Source: Dicaeum eximium (lineage: Eukaryota > Chordata > Aves > Passeriformes > Dicaeidae). Taken from it: a DNA stretch of 64,000 nucleotides. Of this stretch, positions 25,101 through 37,600 are shown one piece after another. The notes under the pieces were generated by a model, which was given only the letters and a program-made list of their open reading frames with translations, did not search any database and was not told where the DNA came from. The position numbers and the translations under genes are program-made. The stretch covers positions 513,233 to 577,232 of the forward strand of contig VWZP01008268.1 in NCBI GenBank assembly GCA_013396995.1, given 5' to 3'. How positions within the stretch are numbered: the first letter of the stretch is position 1; each line of letters starts with the position of its first letter.

Positions 25101-26142
25101 GCAAGTGTAGTGGGAGAAGAGATGCCAACACTTGTGCAATCAGGGGTTGCAAAATATGAATATCTCAATTGGTGTACTGGACCAGAAAAATGAACCCAGT
25201 TTTAGTAGTGTCACTTCTAATACATTATGGCAATAAAGAAAAACTGAGCAGCTTATTTCCCACAGATATTTCCAAGGCCTTAGAAACTTCTGCTTGAACC
25301 ATTCTTTAATTAGCTCTGGCACAGACTTCAGAAAGCTCTGTGCAGTCAAAAGTGAGAGTATTAAATGAATTTTGCTCTGGTTCAATAACAGTAATTTTGA
25401 TTCTCATACAACATAAGAGTCAACTTTGTGCAGTCTGTACTGTTGATGTGAACACTAAATAATACTGGAGATTAGTTGGAGGGTCGTTGCTTTTGTTATC
25501 CTAGAGTTCCTGGTCTGGAAAATCCTGCATGATCTCAGTACCCATTGAAATGTATGGGTGTTGTAGCCACTCCATGCCCTATGGAACTGGTATTTCAGCT
25601 CTAACTTCTCCCACTGTGACACAGCTAAGCCATCACACAAACATTGCGTTGGGATCTCCCTATGGAGACAAGTTTCCACCTCCAGTGAAAATTCAGAGGA
25701 CATGTGGAGGGAGGCTGCTATTCGACACATCAGACATACAGTTTAATTTCTCATCACATCTTTGGCACAACACATGGGCTTGCAGCTTTTCCTTAAGAGC
25801 AAAAAAAAAAAAAAAAAAATTCTGTTGAGTCAAAAACAATTCTCAAGGAGAGTTTATTAGGTTTTTGACTTGACAGTCATTGATGCATGCTCAGATTCAA
25901 TAGTGCTGTCTTCATAAATCTAAGCCTCAAAATAGCATGAGTTTTCTCTAAATACTTTTCCAAATAGAAATGCTTTCCTGAAGTCCTCAGTCTGCCAGAG
26001 GGATTAAGCAATACTATAAATACAATCTTGGATTTCACAAATTCTTTCAGTTTTTAAAATATACTAATAAGTTTTAGCAGGTGACAAGTGCATCATTTGA
26101 AAGGAGGGAAACAAGCATTTTCCCTAGACAGCATTATAATTT

Positions 26143-26182
26143 ATTGCCATGGGCAATTATTTACGCTAATCCATTAAATTGT
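26143..26182. promoter_or_regulatory. Candidate regulatory cluster: X-box-like palindrome plus OTX and homeobox motifs
   Basis: ATTGCCATGGGCAAT (26143-26157) is a palindrome with six-base arms around ATG that resembles the RFX X-box. TAATCC follows at 26167-26172, then ATTAAATTG. The surrounding sequence is free of repeats. RFX and OTX factors act in ciliated and choroid-plexus epithelium, a TRPM3 expression site (family knowledge). Whether it is conserved or active is unknown. Confidence 0.22.
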
Positions 26183-28800
26183 AATGAAACATATAAAACA
26201 CACAGGGAAACAAATAAGAACCTTTACTGAGAGTATGTCAAGCTTTTTCAGAACAAACCTGTCAAAAAATTGCTAGAGTCTTAATGTGAACCAACACCAA
26301 CTTGCCTCACAAGTTTGAATAAATTTGAATATAAATAACTTCAGTTTGATGATTTTCCATTGACTACGTTTCTGCAGCTTAAAGTAAATGGAATGGGATA
26401 CTACTTCATACACTCTATAACAAAGTAACCTTATGAAATTAGACTTCTTTTTAATGCACTTTTTGCTAGCATTTTCCCCTCATCCTGGTTTTCATTCATT
26501 CCCTTCCCTATAACAGATTATGCCTCATCTTTCCCTAGAACATTTCCAGCATCTCTCCTGCTTTCCCCTTGCAAGTTTTACTAGTTAAACTACCTTCCTC
26601 CTCCTTTCAGTTCTCTCACACTGTACTTGTTTTGCTCTTTTCTAACTTGTTCTGTCAGCCTCTGAGCTGGCAGCGTGGGCAGCCCACAGCTGGCTGAACA
26701 CCGCCTCTACTCAGCAGTCCCTGGTCACACCTGGCATCATTTCCTGGTGGCTTAGCAGGCTCCACTGAATACCTAATAGGCCACAAAGCAAAGCTTTTCC
26801 TAATGCCATCCACAGAGGATGGCAGACTACAATTTGAACAGAAAGCCAACACTATATTCTCCCTAACACACAGGGTTTTTTTGTCTCTGAGCTTCTTTTC
26901 AGGATTGTCAACCTTCATTTTAAGCTCTTTCACATTTCATATTGAAACCATTAGGCCAGAGGTATGTAAATTTGCTGTGATTCTATCATGTGTGAAAGGC
27001 TATAAAGAATAAATGTTGTCTGCCAGAGATGCTGTCTCAGCTATCAGCAGTTTCCAACATACTCCATGGAAAACAAGGACACACACAAAAGTGCAGCTGT
27101 GCAGGCCTGGGTTGGTAGCCTGTAGAACAGCAAACCAGTGTTGGCAATATGAAATTACAGGACAGCCAAACCAGCAAACAGAGCAGAGTTCATGCATGAC
27201 AGTGATGGAATTTTACTCTGGAAAGCTGGGTACCTACCTACAAATACAACTTCATCCCCGTGTATATTTGTGTAGAGGAGAATGTAACACCCCTGAAGCA
27301 GGCTGGTGGTTATGGTGTGATGTTAATAACTTCTAGTTTTGAACAGTAGATATTTCCTAAGGTAGTCTAGACCTTGGTAACTGTAACCTTCAGTCCTGAC
27401 AGAAGCAAAACTATCACTGTAAGTCTGTGTAGTTAAATATGGACCAGGGTTTAGTGACTGGGCAGCAAACAATCAACTACTTAAAGCATATGCAGGAATC
27501 ACATTACTCCTACAAAACATCGAAGAAAATTTATGCTGCATTCTCAGTGCTTCTTTAAAGAACTGAGCCTTTCCTGACTTTCCTGGAAAGGTCTTTCCTG
27601 GACTCCCTAGGTCATATTGCAGGTTTTAACTTTTCACACATGAAAATAAATAGCAAACCAATGGTCGGTTTTGCTCTGCAAAAAGCTAATGGGCTGAATG
27701 CAGCTTGCTCTTTGGTTGTTTCTCTTTTACATTCTGTTGGTAAGAGAGTTGTATGTCAAATAAATTTAAAATCCATGGCTCGAGTAGCTTGGCACTTAGA
27801 AGTTTGTGCTTAGCACATCAGTCAGAAGACAAGATTTATAAACAATCTTTAAATACTTTTTTTAGGTCAATATAATTCTCCTGCATGAAAGAAAAGTCTG
27901 TTTAGGTGAGAGCATTTCTAAATCAGGTACATAATTTTCTGAAGCTCTTCATGACTAAAATTTCAATTACTTTTAAAACTATTTTCTAGTTTATCTTTAA
28001 GCACAGAAAGGACATATTTAAACGTATCCTTAAAGAAAATTTATGTTTAGTGCTATTTAGCTGATTTTTCCCCTCAAGTTTTACATTAAATTTGTCCTGT
28101 CTTTTTCCTCTTTCTGTTCTATAAAATTTAAATCATATAATGTGCTGTCTGTTCCATTAAGGTGTACAACACAAATGTTCAGAATTGCAAATATATATGT
28201 GCACTGGATATTTACATTCAACCTTTTCTATTACTGATAATTTGTCTGCTTTACAATAAAACTAGATGCTCTGATTATATTCCCTGGAACACTGTTTCAG
28301 TCTCCCTATTTATTTGGTAACAGGAGGAGCTAAAACTATTTTGTTGGTCAGATTTATTTAATGAAATCATGTAATATTCCTCATGTATTCCAGATTGCCT
28401 TTAATTGCTAACTGGCTTATAATCACACAAACCATGGGTTTGCCCTGCTTTTGCTGACAAGGTAAGCCTTTCAGTCTGCCATATTTGACTGTTCCACTGT
28501 TCAGATAGAAAATGAACAGTGTATTTCCATGGGAAAATTACTGTGATACAGTTTTTTCATCAGGGGTGGTATTTTAGGTAGAGTTGGAGGGGTTCAGTTA
28601 AATTAACCCCCTTTAGAAAAACAATCTAGTGCTCAACACAGTCAACTGATTAGAGTGCAAAATAAAAAAAATCTCCAAACAAATTTGGGATTTTAAGCAT
28701 TGTTATGGTTAGTTTCACTGACAAAGATGAAGGTGAGCACAGCGAAGGGATTAAATGCAAATTAAATAACTTTTATAAGAACAACAATCATAATGAATTA

Positions 28801-29301
28801 TCATAACTGCTGCTCTGCTTTGTGAATGGTGATATACTCTTCCACTAAGTGAACACAGCAGGCCCAGTTATGGCAATACACAGCTGATGTTTTGTTGAAA
28901 GCAAAAATAATGCTTTTTGCTGTATAGAGGATAGTGGACAATCCACTCCTGATAATTTTTTCTCCAACCTTTCTGTGATGGTGCAGATGCATCTTCATGT
29001 CTGCCAAGCCCAGCTGGGCAGGCAGACACTCGTTTAGGCAGGGCAGCATGACATGAGTGAGGGTTTCTATTACATTACAGGAGCGGAGTACTGTGTTAAT
29101 GAAGATGACCAATTGCAAAGAAAAGCCTTCAAATTCCAGAGGCAACTGTCACTTCTGTTTTAAGCAGGATTTCTGTGGACAAGTAGTTCTTGGTCTCTTA
29201 AGAGATGTGCACAAAGAGAGCTGTTCTGTTTGATGTAATGCAGCAAACACACATGAAGTACAAATATACAGAGTAAAAAGGAGGAAGACTCGTAAAGCCA
29301 T
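28801..29301 (-). pseudogene. Signal-peptide-like interrupted reading frame, unidentified
   Basis: From an ATG at 29301-29299 the minus strand reads 167 codons to a TGA at 28803-28801, broken once by a TGA at codon 51 (29151-29149). The first 20 residues, MALRVFLLFTLYICTSCVFA, look like a classical signal peptide: a basic residue, a hydrophobic core and small residues at the cleavage point. The next 30 residues are cationic with three cysteines (CTSLKRPRTTC, PQKSC). After the TGA the frame continues for 115 codons with amphipathic-looking segments and a HLHHHRK run. There is no nearby CpG promoter or obvious polyadenylation signal. It could be a decayed intronless secreted-protein gene, a 50-residue secreted peptide, or chance. 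A faint likeness of the C-terminal part to a helical cytokine was considered but is not strong enough to name. Confidence 0.2.
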
Positions 29302-32300
29302 TTTACTTTTGAGAGTATCTTGTAGAACATATTACCTGAAGAAATAAGATTACAGTAAGATAGTGTAACTTCAAAGTTCTCTATAATTTATATTTCCTTT
29401 TTTAAAATTTTAACTAGAGGACATCTTAGTAAACAAAAACTGTGGCATCACCATCTTTATATTGTTTTGTTGAATCACTAACATACTCTGACTATTAGAC
29501 TGCATCTGTCACTCAAAATTTAGAATAGGCTCCTTAGCACCAGTCTATTTATAGTCTTGATATAATTAGGCTTGATATAATCCTGCTGTGCTTGAGGCAG
29601 TTAGTTCTATTTGGCAAAAACAGGTGATTAAAACAACCCTCAGGTAGCTCTTGTCCCACTGCTACTGTATCCTAATGGGGAAACTAAATTACCTGGGCCC
29701 AACAGCAACTCCTCATCCTAACTTGGACTACCTCAAAGCAGCTCGTCTCTTTGGCTGTTTATTTTCTTCCTCCAGGCAAGGACCATCTTGTCTTTAGCTC
29801 CAGACCTGGTCCGTGCTGGTCTGCCAGAACTGCATCCAGAAATTTCCCCACTACTTTCATCTACAGTCAGGAATCTCAGTAGTAAAGCCTTTGGCCACTC
29901 TTTAGACTGACTAAAGGACACTTCTTATTACATTCTTTGCAGTAAGTTTCTGATCCAAAGAATATAAAAGATTCTGCATGCTCCCTTAACTGCAAAATTG
30001 ATTTCTTGTTTACTGGGAACCACTTAAGACACTTTTGCTTATCCTTGGCAAGGGCAAAAATCTGCATTTCCAGCACTCTGAGCTACTGAAACAGCTAGGG
30101 GTTTGAATCTCCTGTGAGTTAAACAGCTTACTGCTATACACTCTAAAATTCCTCACTTGAAACACAGGATTTGATGGCCACAACAACAGAGACACATTCT
30201 GAATGGGGTTATTCTTTTTCAAGTCCCACTCCACACACATTTCTGTGGTTAACTGTGGCTTAGATTTCTTCTCTTTACCATGACCTACTTTTCATCCTGA
30301 GATAAATACACACAACAGCAATATAAATGTCACTTTTTATAAATAATTATTATCAATTAAAGCAAACTCTTTCTCCAACCTCAGTTAATTTCCAGAGGGT
30401 AACAAAATATAACTGGAAGATATATCTGATATGCTTATAGTGGTTTGGAGGACAGCTTTCAAACACAAGCTTTGCCTCAGGATTTCTTTTGGCAAAGAGA
30501 TACAAGACCTAGAACTTATGATATTGAAACAACACTTAAGATTTCTTTTAAAAAAAAATCCAGTAACTTCCTCCAATAATTTTCAGGTAACAATTTCAGC
30601 ATCTGCTTCCAGATCTTTTTATTCATAGGAAGTTCTCCAAGAGCAGAGTATCACTGAGACTTTTTACCAACATTGGCAGATCTACAAACATTTTCACCCT
30701 TACCTGTAACCTCCCTTATTTTGTCACCAGCTGAGTGCCTCCTGTCCTCTTCTATCTGCCAGAAGTATACAAAAATAAAGGAGGAACTGGAAACCACAGA
30801 AAGATTTCCCCTACCCAGTCTTTCAGTTTTCTCTACCATTTTGGTATGGAGATCAGAATCTCAGTCAAGACTAATAATTTTCTGAAAAAATACCACATAA
30901 GAGTATTTATATAAAATACAGACAGAGAAATAAAGTTTTAAGCTGTAGTTGTCTTTATGAGATTTTCAATATCTGAAGTCAGGGTGTGTAATGCAAACAT
31001 ATTGCACATCATTTTCTGTGTATCTACTTTGTGGTATAATCTCCTTTCTCACAGGAAAAATAAGTAAATTGCTCACTTTAAATATCTATTACTGCTTGAA
31101 TTTGCTAATTGAAAAAGGTCTATTATTAGTTGCTATTGAAACAGTGGAACTCTTATGCCAAGCAAATACATGTTTTCTTGCTTTTTTAGCTGAAAATTAT
31201 GAGTAATTTAGTCTCACTAATTAACAGCATACTGAAGACTACGGCCAAAGCACTGGAGAAGAGTAATATCCTGTATTTCTCATTGTATATAAAATAGCCC
31301 TGCTTTTGTTGCCTAATCAATATAATACTTTGTATTAAAAAAAGGCACTGAAAATTGTGTAGGGAAATATGAATACTTTACTCTTATTCCATCTCCTCTC
31401 TCAATGTGCTTATTGTGCTGAGAATTATTTGCCTTTCTTTCTTTGCATCTTCCATTTGCAGGTTCCATTTATATGCACACCAACAGATGACAGGAAAACA
31501 TACATGCATTATAGATAATAATTTAAGAAATTATCAAGCAAACCCTAGTAGCTTGAAACTATTCAGGGCCTTCTTTATTTGTTCTCTCCAATGATAATCA
31601 CTGAATAGATATAACAGTTTACAAATAGAATTTGGGGTGATAAAAATATGGCTTTTAAAAATAACACCCTATACCATCTACAGTAATTTCCCTTTCCTCC
31701 TGGAAGTGACATCCAAATCTGAGAGTTTATGAAAGAATGAAAGTCATGAGAACAGTTTTATTTTCCTGTACTTTATAATATCGATTTTCTCAGGTGATTA
31801 AAAATCTCCTACAAGTATTTTCATATCCAATAATACTTAAAAATACATCATTCTCTAGTCATCATGATCATCTGCAACACAGTAGTAAAAGTGAGAGATG
31901 GTTCAGCGATATTCAGTCCAACAAATACTATTTCCATTACTTGAAGAGTAGAAGAAAGTAGAAACTTACTAGCTCTTTTTAGACTGTATCAAAATTAAAG
32001 CAGTCCTGTCTAGGAAGCAACATACAAGAAGCACTATCTTCTGAAAAGCACATCTGTGCCTCTTGCCACTCACAAAACAGTTTCTCTGGCTGATTTCTTA
32101 TGCTACACTGAGCAAACCAGCTTGTCTCACATTTGTTCCTCAGTGAGCTGGGGATACTATTTCTTGAAAGCCTTATAGACAGGAAGCATCGTGTCTAAAG
32201 TGTATGAATTTAGTTATGCAATATTAATTGCATCATTAATAATTTAGGTTGCACTAACTCATAGGCCCGCTGTCTGAAAACAGAATCTAATTGTTGCAGG

Positions 32301-34045
32301 TACTTCAAACACAAATACAGGGACTCAGAGCTCAGACTAGTCTAGACAGTGAATAGAAAGAAAAGCAGACGTGGAGAGTAGGAACACAAAACTGCACTGA
32401 CAGCATCAAAACCAATATCTGAACTTGATTTCCATCTATTTCCACTGATGCCATATTATAAAATGTTACCTTATGATCTGATATCTTTGTTAACAGCCAC
32501 AGCCTGTTTTGAGCCACAAATCTGTCTCCCAAAACCTCTCTTGGTATCTGTCTCAGTCAATTACTTTTGGCTGCACCTTGCTTTCTTCTTGCCAGTTCTT
32601 GTATATATGACAGTTTTTTGTTGTTACAGACATTCCTTGCCTTAACAAACACACAGTCACATCCACCCACACAGTTTATTGCTAATTGGACCACATTTAT
32701 CCTGTTCTTTGACTTTGGATTTCTATTAGCTCAGCCCTTTCATGATATAGGAGTATTCCTATTAACTCAGCTCTCTTATACTGTAAAAGACTGTAAGGCA
32801 GACAAAGGCCTGGGGTTACAGCCAGTTTTCAGGGACTTCCAGTTCGATACTTGTATATTTTTAATGTTTATGCCCTGGGCATGCATAAACAATTCTAATA
32901 ATCTCTTTTTTTATTTTTACAAATCACAGCAAAGCAAGAGCTCGGTCAACAATAGCAATCCCAGAGGAGGCAGGACAGGAAATGTTTCACAGAGATACAT
33001 TTGTGGCACTGCTGGGTCCTGAGTCCTGGGAGACACACCATGAAATGTGCCCACATGAAATACAATATGCACTGATACATACGGCTTTTGAAAAAAGTTT
33101 CTTCAATACTAGGCAACTTGATCAGGTAGAAATCTGTTCACCTGCCACACTAGGAGTGGATATGTCATAAGAAAGAGGCATATATAATATATGACATATT
33201 ACACATGTGTACATAGTATACATGTACTCCAAGAAAGGGATATTAAAACTCACAAAAATCTAGATGCATCATTGGTTGCACTTGAATAAAGAGATTAAAA
33301 TATGCAATCTTTTGAATCACTCCAGATGAAAGTAACCTAATGACCTACCCGAGTTCTGAGTTCATTGATTGTATTATCCTGAAAAGAACACAGAATCCAG
33401 ATCAGGACTGGATCTCATGTATCTTGCACACATTAGCCCAGGACAGTGTCTGTGACAGAAGGTAGCTTGCTGTGCAAGCATTATATGGATCCCATATGCC
33501 ATTTTAGCAACAAAGAGAGCCTAGCATGAGTCCAAGAAAGAGGCACTGTATATGGCTTACTGACTATTTAAGCATCTAAGTTATTTAAATTATTTTTCCG
33601 TGCTTCTACCTATAAGATACTCCCCTATTATGTGTGTTTCCTGATAAGTAGAATTGCAACTGAATAGTGGAGTGTGAAAAAGTTCTGTTTTCTGGATACT
33701 TCAATTTGATGTTTTCTTCAGCCTTCCTTCTTACCAGGACAACTGCAGAGTATTTTATCTCAATGGTCAGAAATTAATCTCCATTCATATACCATTACCA
33801 TGTAATACTGAATCAAGATCCTCCATTTAATCAGAATATGTTTACAAACATCATATTCATAGCAGAGAACCATCAGGCACTCTGCAGTGTTTATTTTAGG
33901 CTAACATGCATGTTTTATATTGCCCCCAGATACCTCCTTTCCACATTTGGTATATATAGCACAAAGATTCTCTGCTTAAGGGAGCTGAATTGTATCTCAC
34001 ATTTGTAATGCAAAGTAAAATTCATCACTCTTAATCAATGAAGGC
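29302..34045. other. AT-rich non-coding DNA
   Basis: No gene or interspersed repeat recognised. A 151-codon plus-strand open frame at 32567-33022 has no recognisable domain. Nested AT-rich palindromic sequence lies at 33178-33232. Confidence 0.6.
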
Positions 34046-34605
34046 GTAGTGTTGCCAGCAGCTGGAGGGAGGGAATCCTGCCTCTGTCCTCTGCATTGCT
34101 GATGCCACACTCGGAGTGCAGAGCTCAGTTCTGGTCTCTCCAGTTTGAGAAAGACATGGACATATTGGAGGGAGTATATTCAAGGGCCAAAAACATTATT
34201 AAAGGACTGAAGTGTCTCTCCTACAAGAAAAGTCTGAGAGAGCTGTGACTATTTGTGTCTAGAAGAGAAGTCTCAGAGTGTCTTATCGATGTATATAAAT
34301 ATTCAAAGGGAGGGTGACATGAAGATGGAGCCAGGCTCTTTTCAGTGGTGCTCATAGACAAAAACAGAGGCAATGAGCCCTCACTGACATATGTATGTCA
34401 CATAAACATACGAAAAAAAACGTTTGAGCATTTGAACAATGGAACAGCTTGTTCAGAGAGACTATATAATATCCATCCTTGGAGATACTCAGCTTCTGAT
34501 TAGATCCAGAGCTAAGAAACCTGCTTGCTCACCATGTGCGAGCAGGAGAAATCGACTGGATGATCTCCAGAAGTCCTTTCCAATATCTCCTGTAATTCAA
34601 TAAAA
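34046..34605 (+). mobile_element. CR1 LINE 3' fragment, old, plus orientation
   Basis: Reads as the 3' end of CR1: an AGTTCTGGTCTCTCCAGTTTGAGA-type segment, GAGACATGGACATATTGGAG-type segment, GATGGAGCCAGGCTCTTTTC, then ACTGGATGATCTCCAGA just before the end. Many substitutions and small indels mark it as an old copy. It is 5'-truncated, as most CR1 copies are, and has no usable reading frame. Confidence 0.88.
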
Positions 34606-37600
34606 AGTTAGTATCCTCCCTTAACTTCTGTTCATTGGTTTTTACTTTGCCACCCTTTTAAGTGCCACCCTTTCATCAGTTGCACAGAGTGTGTGGAGGC
34701 TTTGGAGTGACTGTCACTGATTTGCACAGATGTAATTCAAGATGTGATAAGGGTGGGATATAACTTGCAGAGTGATAGCAGCTCATCTACTCTATCACAG
34801 GAAGTGGTTTGTCTAGTAAACACAGCTCCTCTGCAGATATGTAGAAAACTCTGTAGCACAGTAAGAACTGCTAGAGTTTAAAAAAGACTTCAGGCCATGT
34901 AAATGATTTGTTTCTTTTTTTTCCTTTGATTTCACAAATACTTTTGGGGATGTGCTGAGTATGCACAACATGTCTTACTGTATCCTTTTCCAGAGGTCAC
35001 TGGTTGTATCCTATCACCTCTTTGGATAAAGCAAGAAATCATCCTGACATGACAGAAAAAGCTTTGCAAGATGAAGTATCTCAGAATAAAGAGTCGCCTG
35101 AGGCTGTGGCAGAAATTTATCCATGGAGAATCTTCACAAGGAAGAAATCTTTGCTAGAGGATTGTGGTAGAAGGAGTAATATAGGGCCAAGGCTGTGACT
35201 GACAAACAGGCAGTGGTTGTCAGGAGTGTAACGTTACTCCACCATGAATCAGTTCAGGGGTATGTTGTCAGCACAGCCAAAAGCCTGACAGCAGGCAGAA
35301 GTACAAAGCACGATTCAAGTTTGCAAACTCAAGTATTGATAGGCATGTAATCACTGAAATCAAAGTAAAAGTATGGGTTGTAATACTGATCCTAACCCTG
35401 ACTACTCAAGCAGTGAGCCATGCCAGTCTTTGGGCTGGCTTAGCCTTAGCACTCATATTAGCTAGCAGAACGCTCGCTTGAATGCATCAGCGTGAGTTGA
35501 ATCAGCCCTTTTATTAGAGCATACAAATATGTAGAGTCAAGACATCTGAGTTACAGGTCAGCAATTTTCATAATCTTTCCTTTCCAGTGCTTACCAGGAA
35601 TAAAGGTCTGTAAGTCTGGGGCTTATAAATGTGCCTATTTACTGGCTTCAATACCTTCTTTCAGTTTTCCTTTATGGAGCTGCTTCTTACTAAACTATTC
35701 CTTACAGAGAGTTAAAAAAAAAAAAAAAAAAAAAGGGTTTTGCTGGACATCCTTTAGGAAGCAAAATGTAAGCATCAAGCTACATGCAAAAAGCTCCATG
35801 TTATTACTCTGTTGCATTCTCTGTATGGAAACTCCTGACATTTCAAGTCTCTCTGTTGGCACTGGAGTTCTTGTTTCTAGGTCACTGGCCCTGGACAATG
35901 TGGAGGACTTGCATATAGTCTGCAGCGTAGCAGAACTCTGCACTTGAAACAATTTTCAGTTTTCTTTGTTGATTAAATGAGATCCTACTCATCACCATAT
36001 TTTTAAAAACCTCAGCAGATTGTTAATGGTGGAGAATGACTGACAAGTTTGGTTGTGGGGATTACAGCTGTTATATGTAGGCGGCAAATGAGGACCACTC
36101 AAAAGAAAGAAAAAAGGAGAGGCTGGAGAAGGATATCCCAGATCCTAAATGAGAACTTGGTTCTGATGACTGCTCTGCTCACTGATAGTCTCTACAGAAT
36201 TTGATTTTACCCTTGGTTATTGAAAATCATCAATGCTGAACTTTCACAATAGGGGTATGAACCAAATTATTTGTATTCAATTTCCAAAGTAAAATTAGAA
36301 TTTAGATTTTACATCAGGCAAAAAAGAACTCCATCAAATGTTCTGCAAAAAGCATGAAGGTGCTCATCTGTAGCCTTTGTTTTGCTAATAGGTATAATTT
36401 TTATCTCACTGCCAAAAATATGTACTAGGAATTTGTAAAATTCAGTTTTGAAGAAATGTAGGCCATTAATAACTATATACATGTAAACAAAAAGGGAAAA
36501 ATTGTGATCAAGCCTAAATTCGATTCTGAATTTCTGTTCATTATTTCTCAGCACCTTCCACACCACTGAATGGATGCTTTACTACTTTTATAAAAAATAT
36601 TTGTGATTGGGCATTGAAGAAGCACTGTGCTAAGTACCACACATTTTTGCATAAGTTTACACTGATGCATTTAAGCATGGGTCAATTCCAAGTCGTACCA
36701 ACCTGTTGTTCCTTTGCCTGCGTACTAAAAAAGCCATATCTCCCACAGCAGACAAGATAAGTGCAATTTTTCCTTCACAATAGCTCACCTACCTTCTTAT
36801 TGAGATTGCAAAACAGTCTCCTTCTGGAGATGAAAAGCAAACTACAAACATAAAATAACATGTTTTCAGTACATTCCTGATGGACAAATAACAATATTGG
36901 ATCTTTGAGTACTTAAGCAGGAAAATAACTTTACTGCCATGCTGTTAGCAATTTCAACAGAAACAGCCTTTGGGCCCTCATGATACCAATTGAACCCTCT
37001 TCAATTAATTTGAAATCCTACCAGTGTCATATTTTATTTTAGCTTTCACTAAGAAACAGCAAGCATCATCCTCTTTTAGTGTGGAGAATAGCTGCAATAC
37101 CCATATGATTGTTAAACCTTAAAACAAATTGTTGATTTTTTCTGGAAATTTGCATTATTCAAAGTCATCTTTACAAACAAAACCCCCCAAAAACCATTGT
37201 TTTGTCAAAAGGCACTAACCAAACAAAAAGATAGAAAACATTCCCATATTTTGCCACCTATTATGTAACAACAGTAGCACTTAGACCTGTAGTGAGATTC
37301 TGAAGTGAATGCCCATATTACTTCCCTTACTAATCTGGGATATGGACCAGTTTCAGTGGGTATGAATTATATTCCTTTAGTAAAACGGTGGAAATGGAAA
37401 GACCTGTTCTCTGTGATTTCCAAATGTGCGCAAGCCCTCCAGTGGGGACACTGGTGAGTGGATTGTGGGTGAGAAGTTCTCTGGGACACAAAGCACACTG
37501 CGTGTGCTAGCAGACATCTTCAAACCTTCCACTGCCACAATAAACACATGACAATGCTTAGCATATGTAAAACAAGCCAAACTGTTCCGGTTATTTCATG

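Larger units (their letters stand above)
21744..28800. other. AT-rich non-coding DNA
   Basis: No gene recognised. It includes the hairpin at 22132-22161, a poly-A run at 25801-25819 and a possible regulatory cluster at 26143-26182 (both listed separately). A slightly GC-richer stretch at 26650-26790 shows nothing recognisable. Confidence 0.6.

Noticed and set aside
32567..33022. 151-codon plus-strand frame
   Set aside because: Hydrophobic but irregular sequence without a recognisable family; about one frame of this length is expected by chance.
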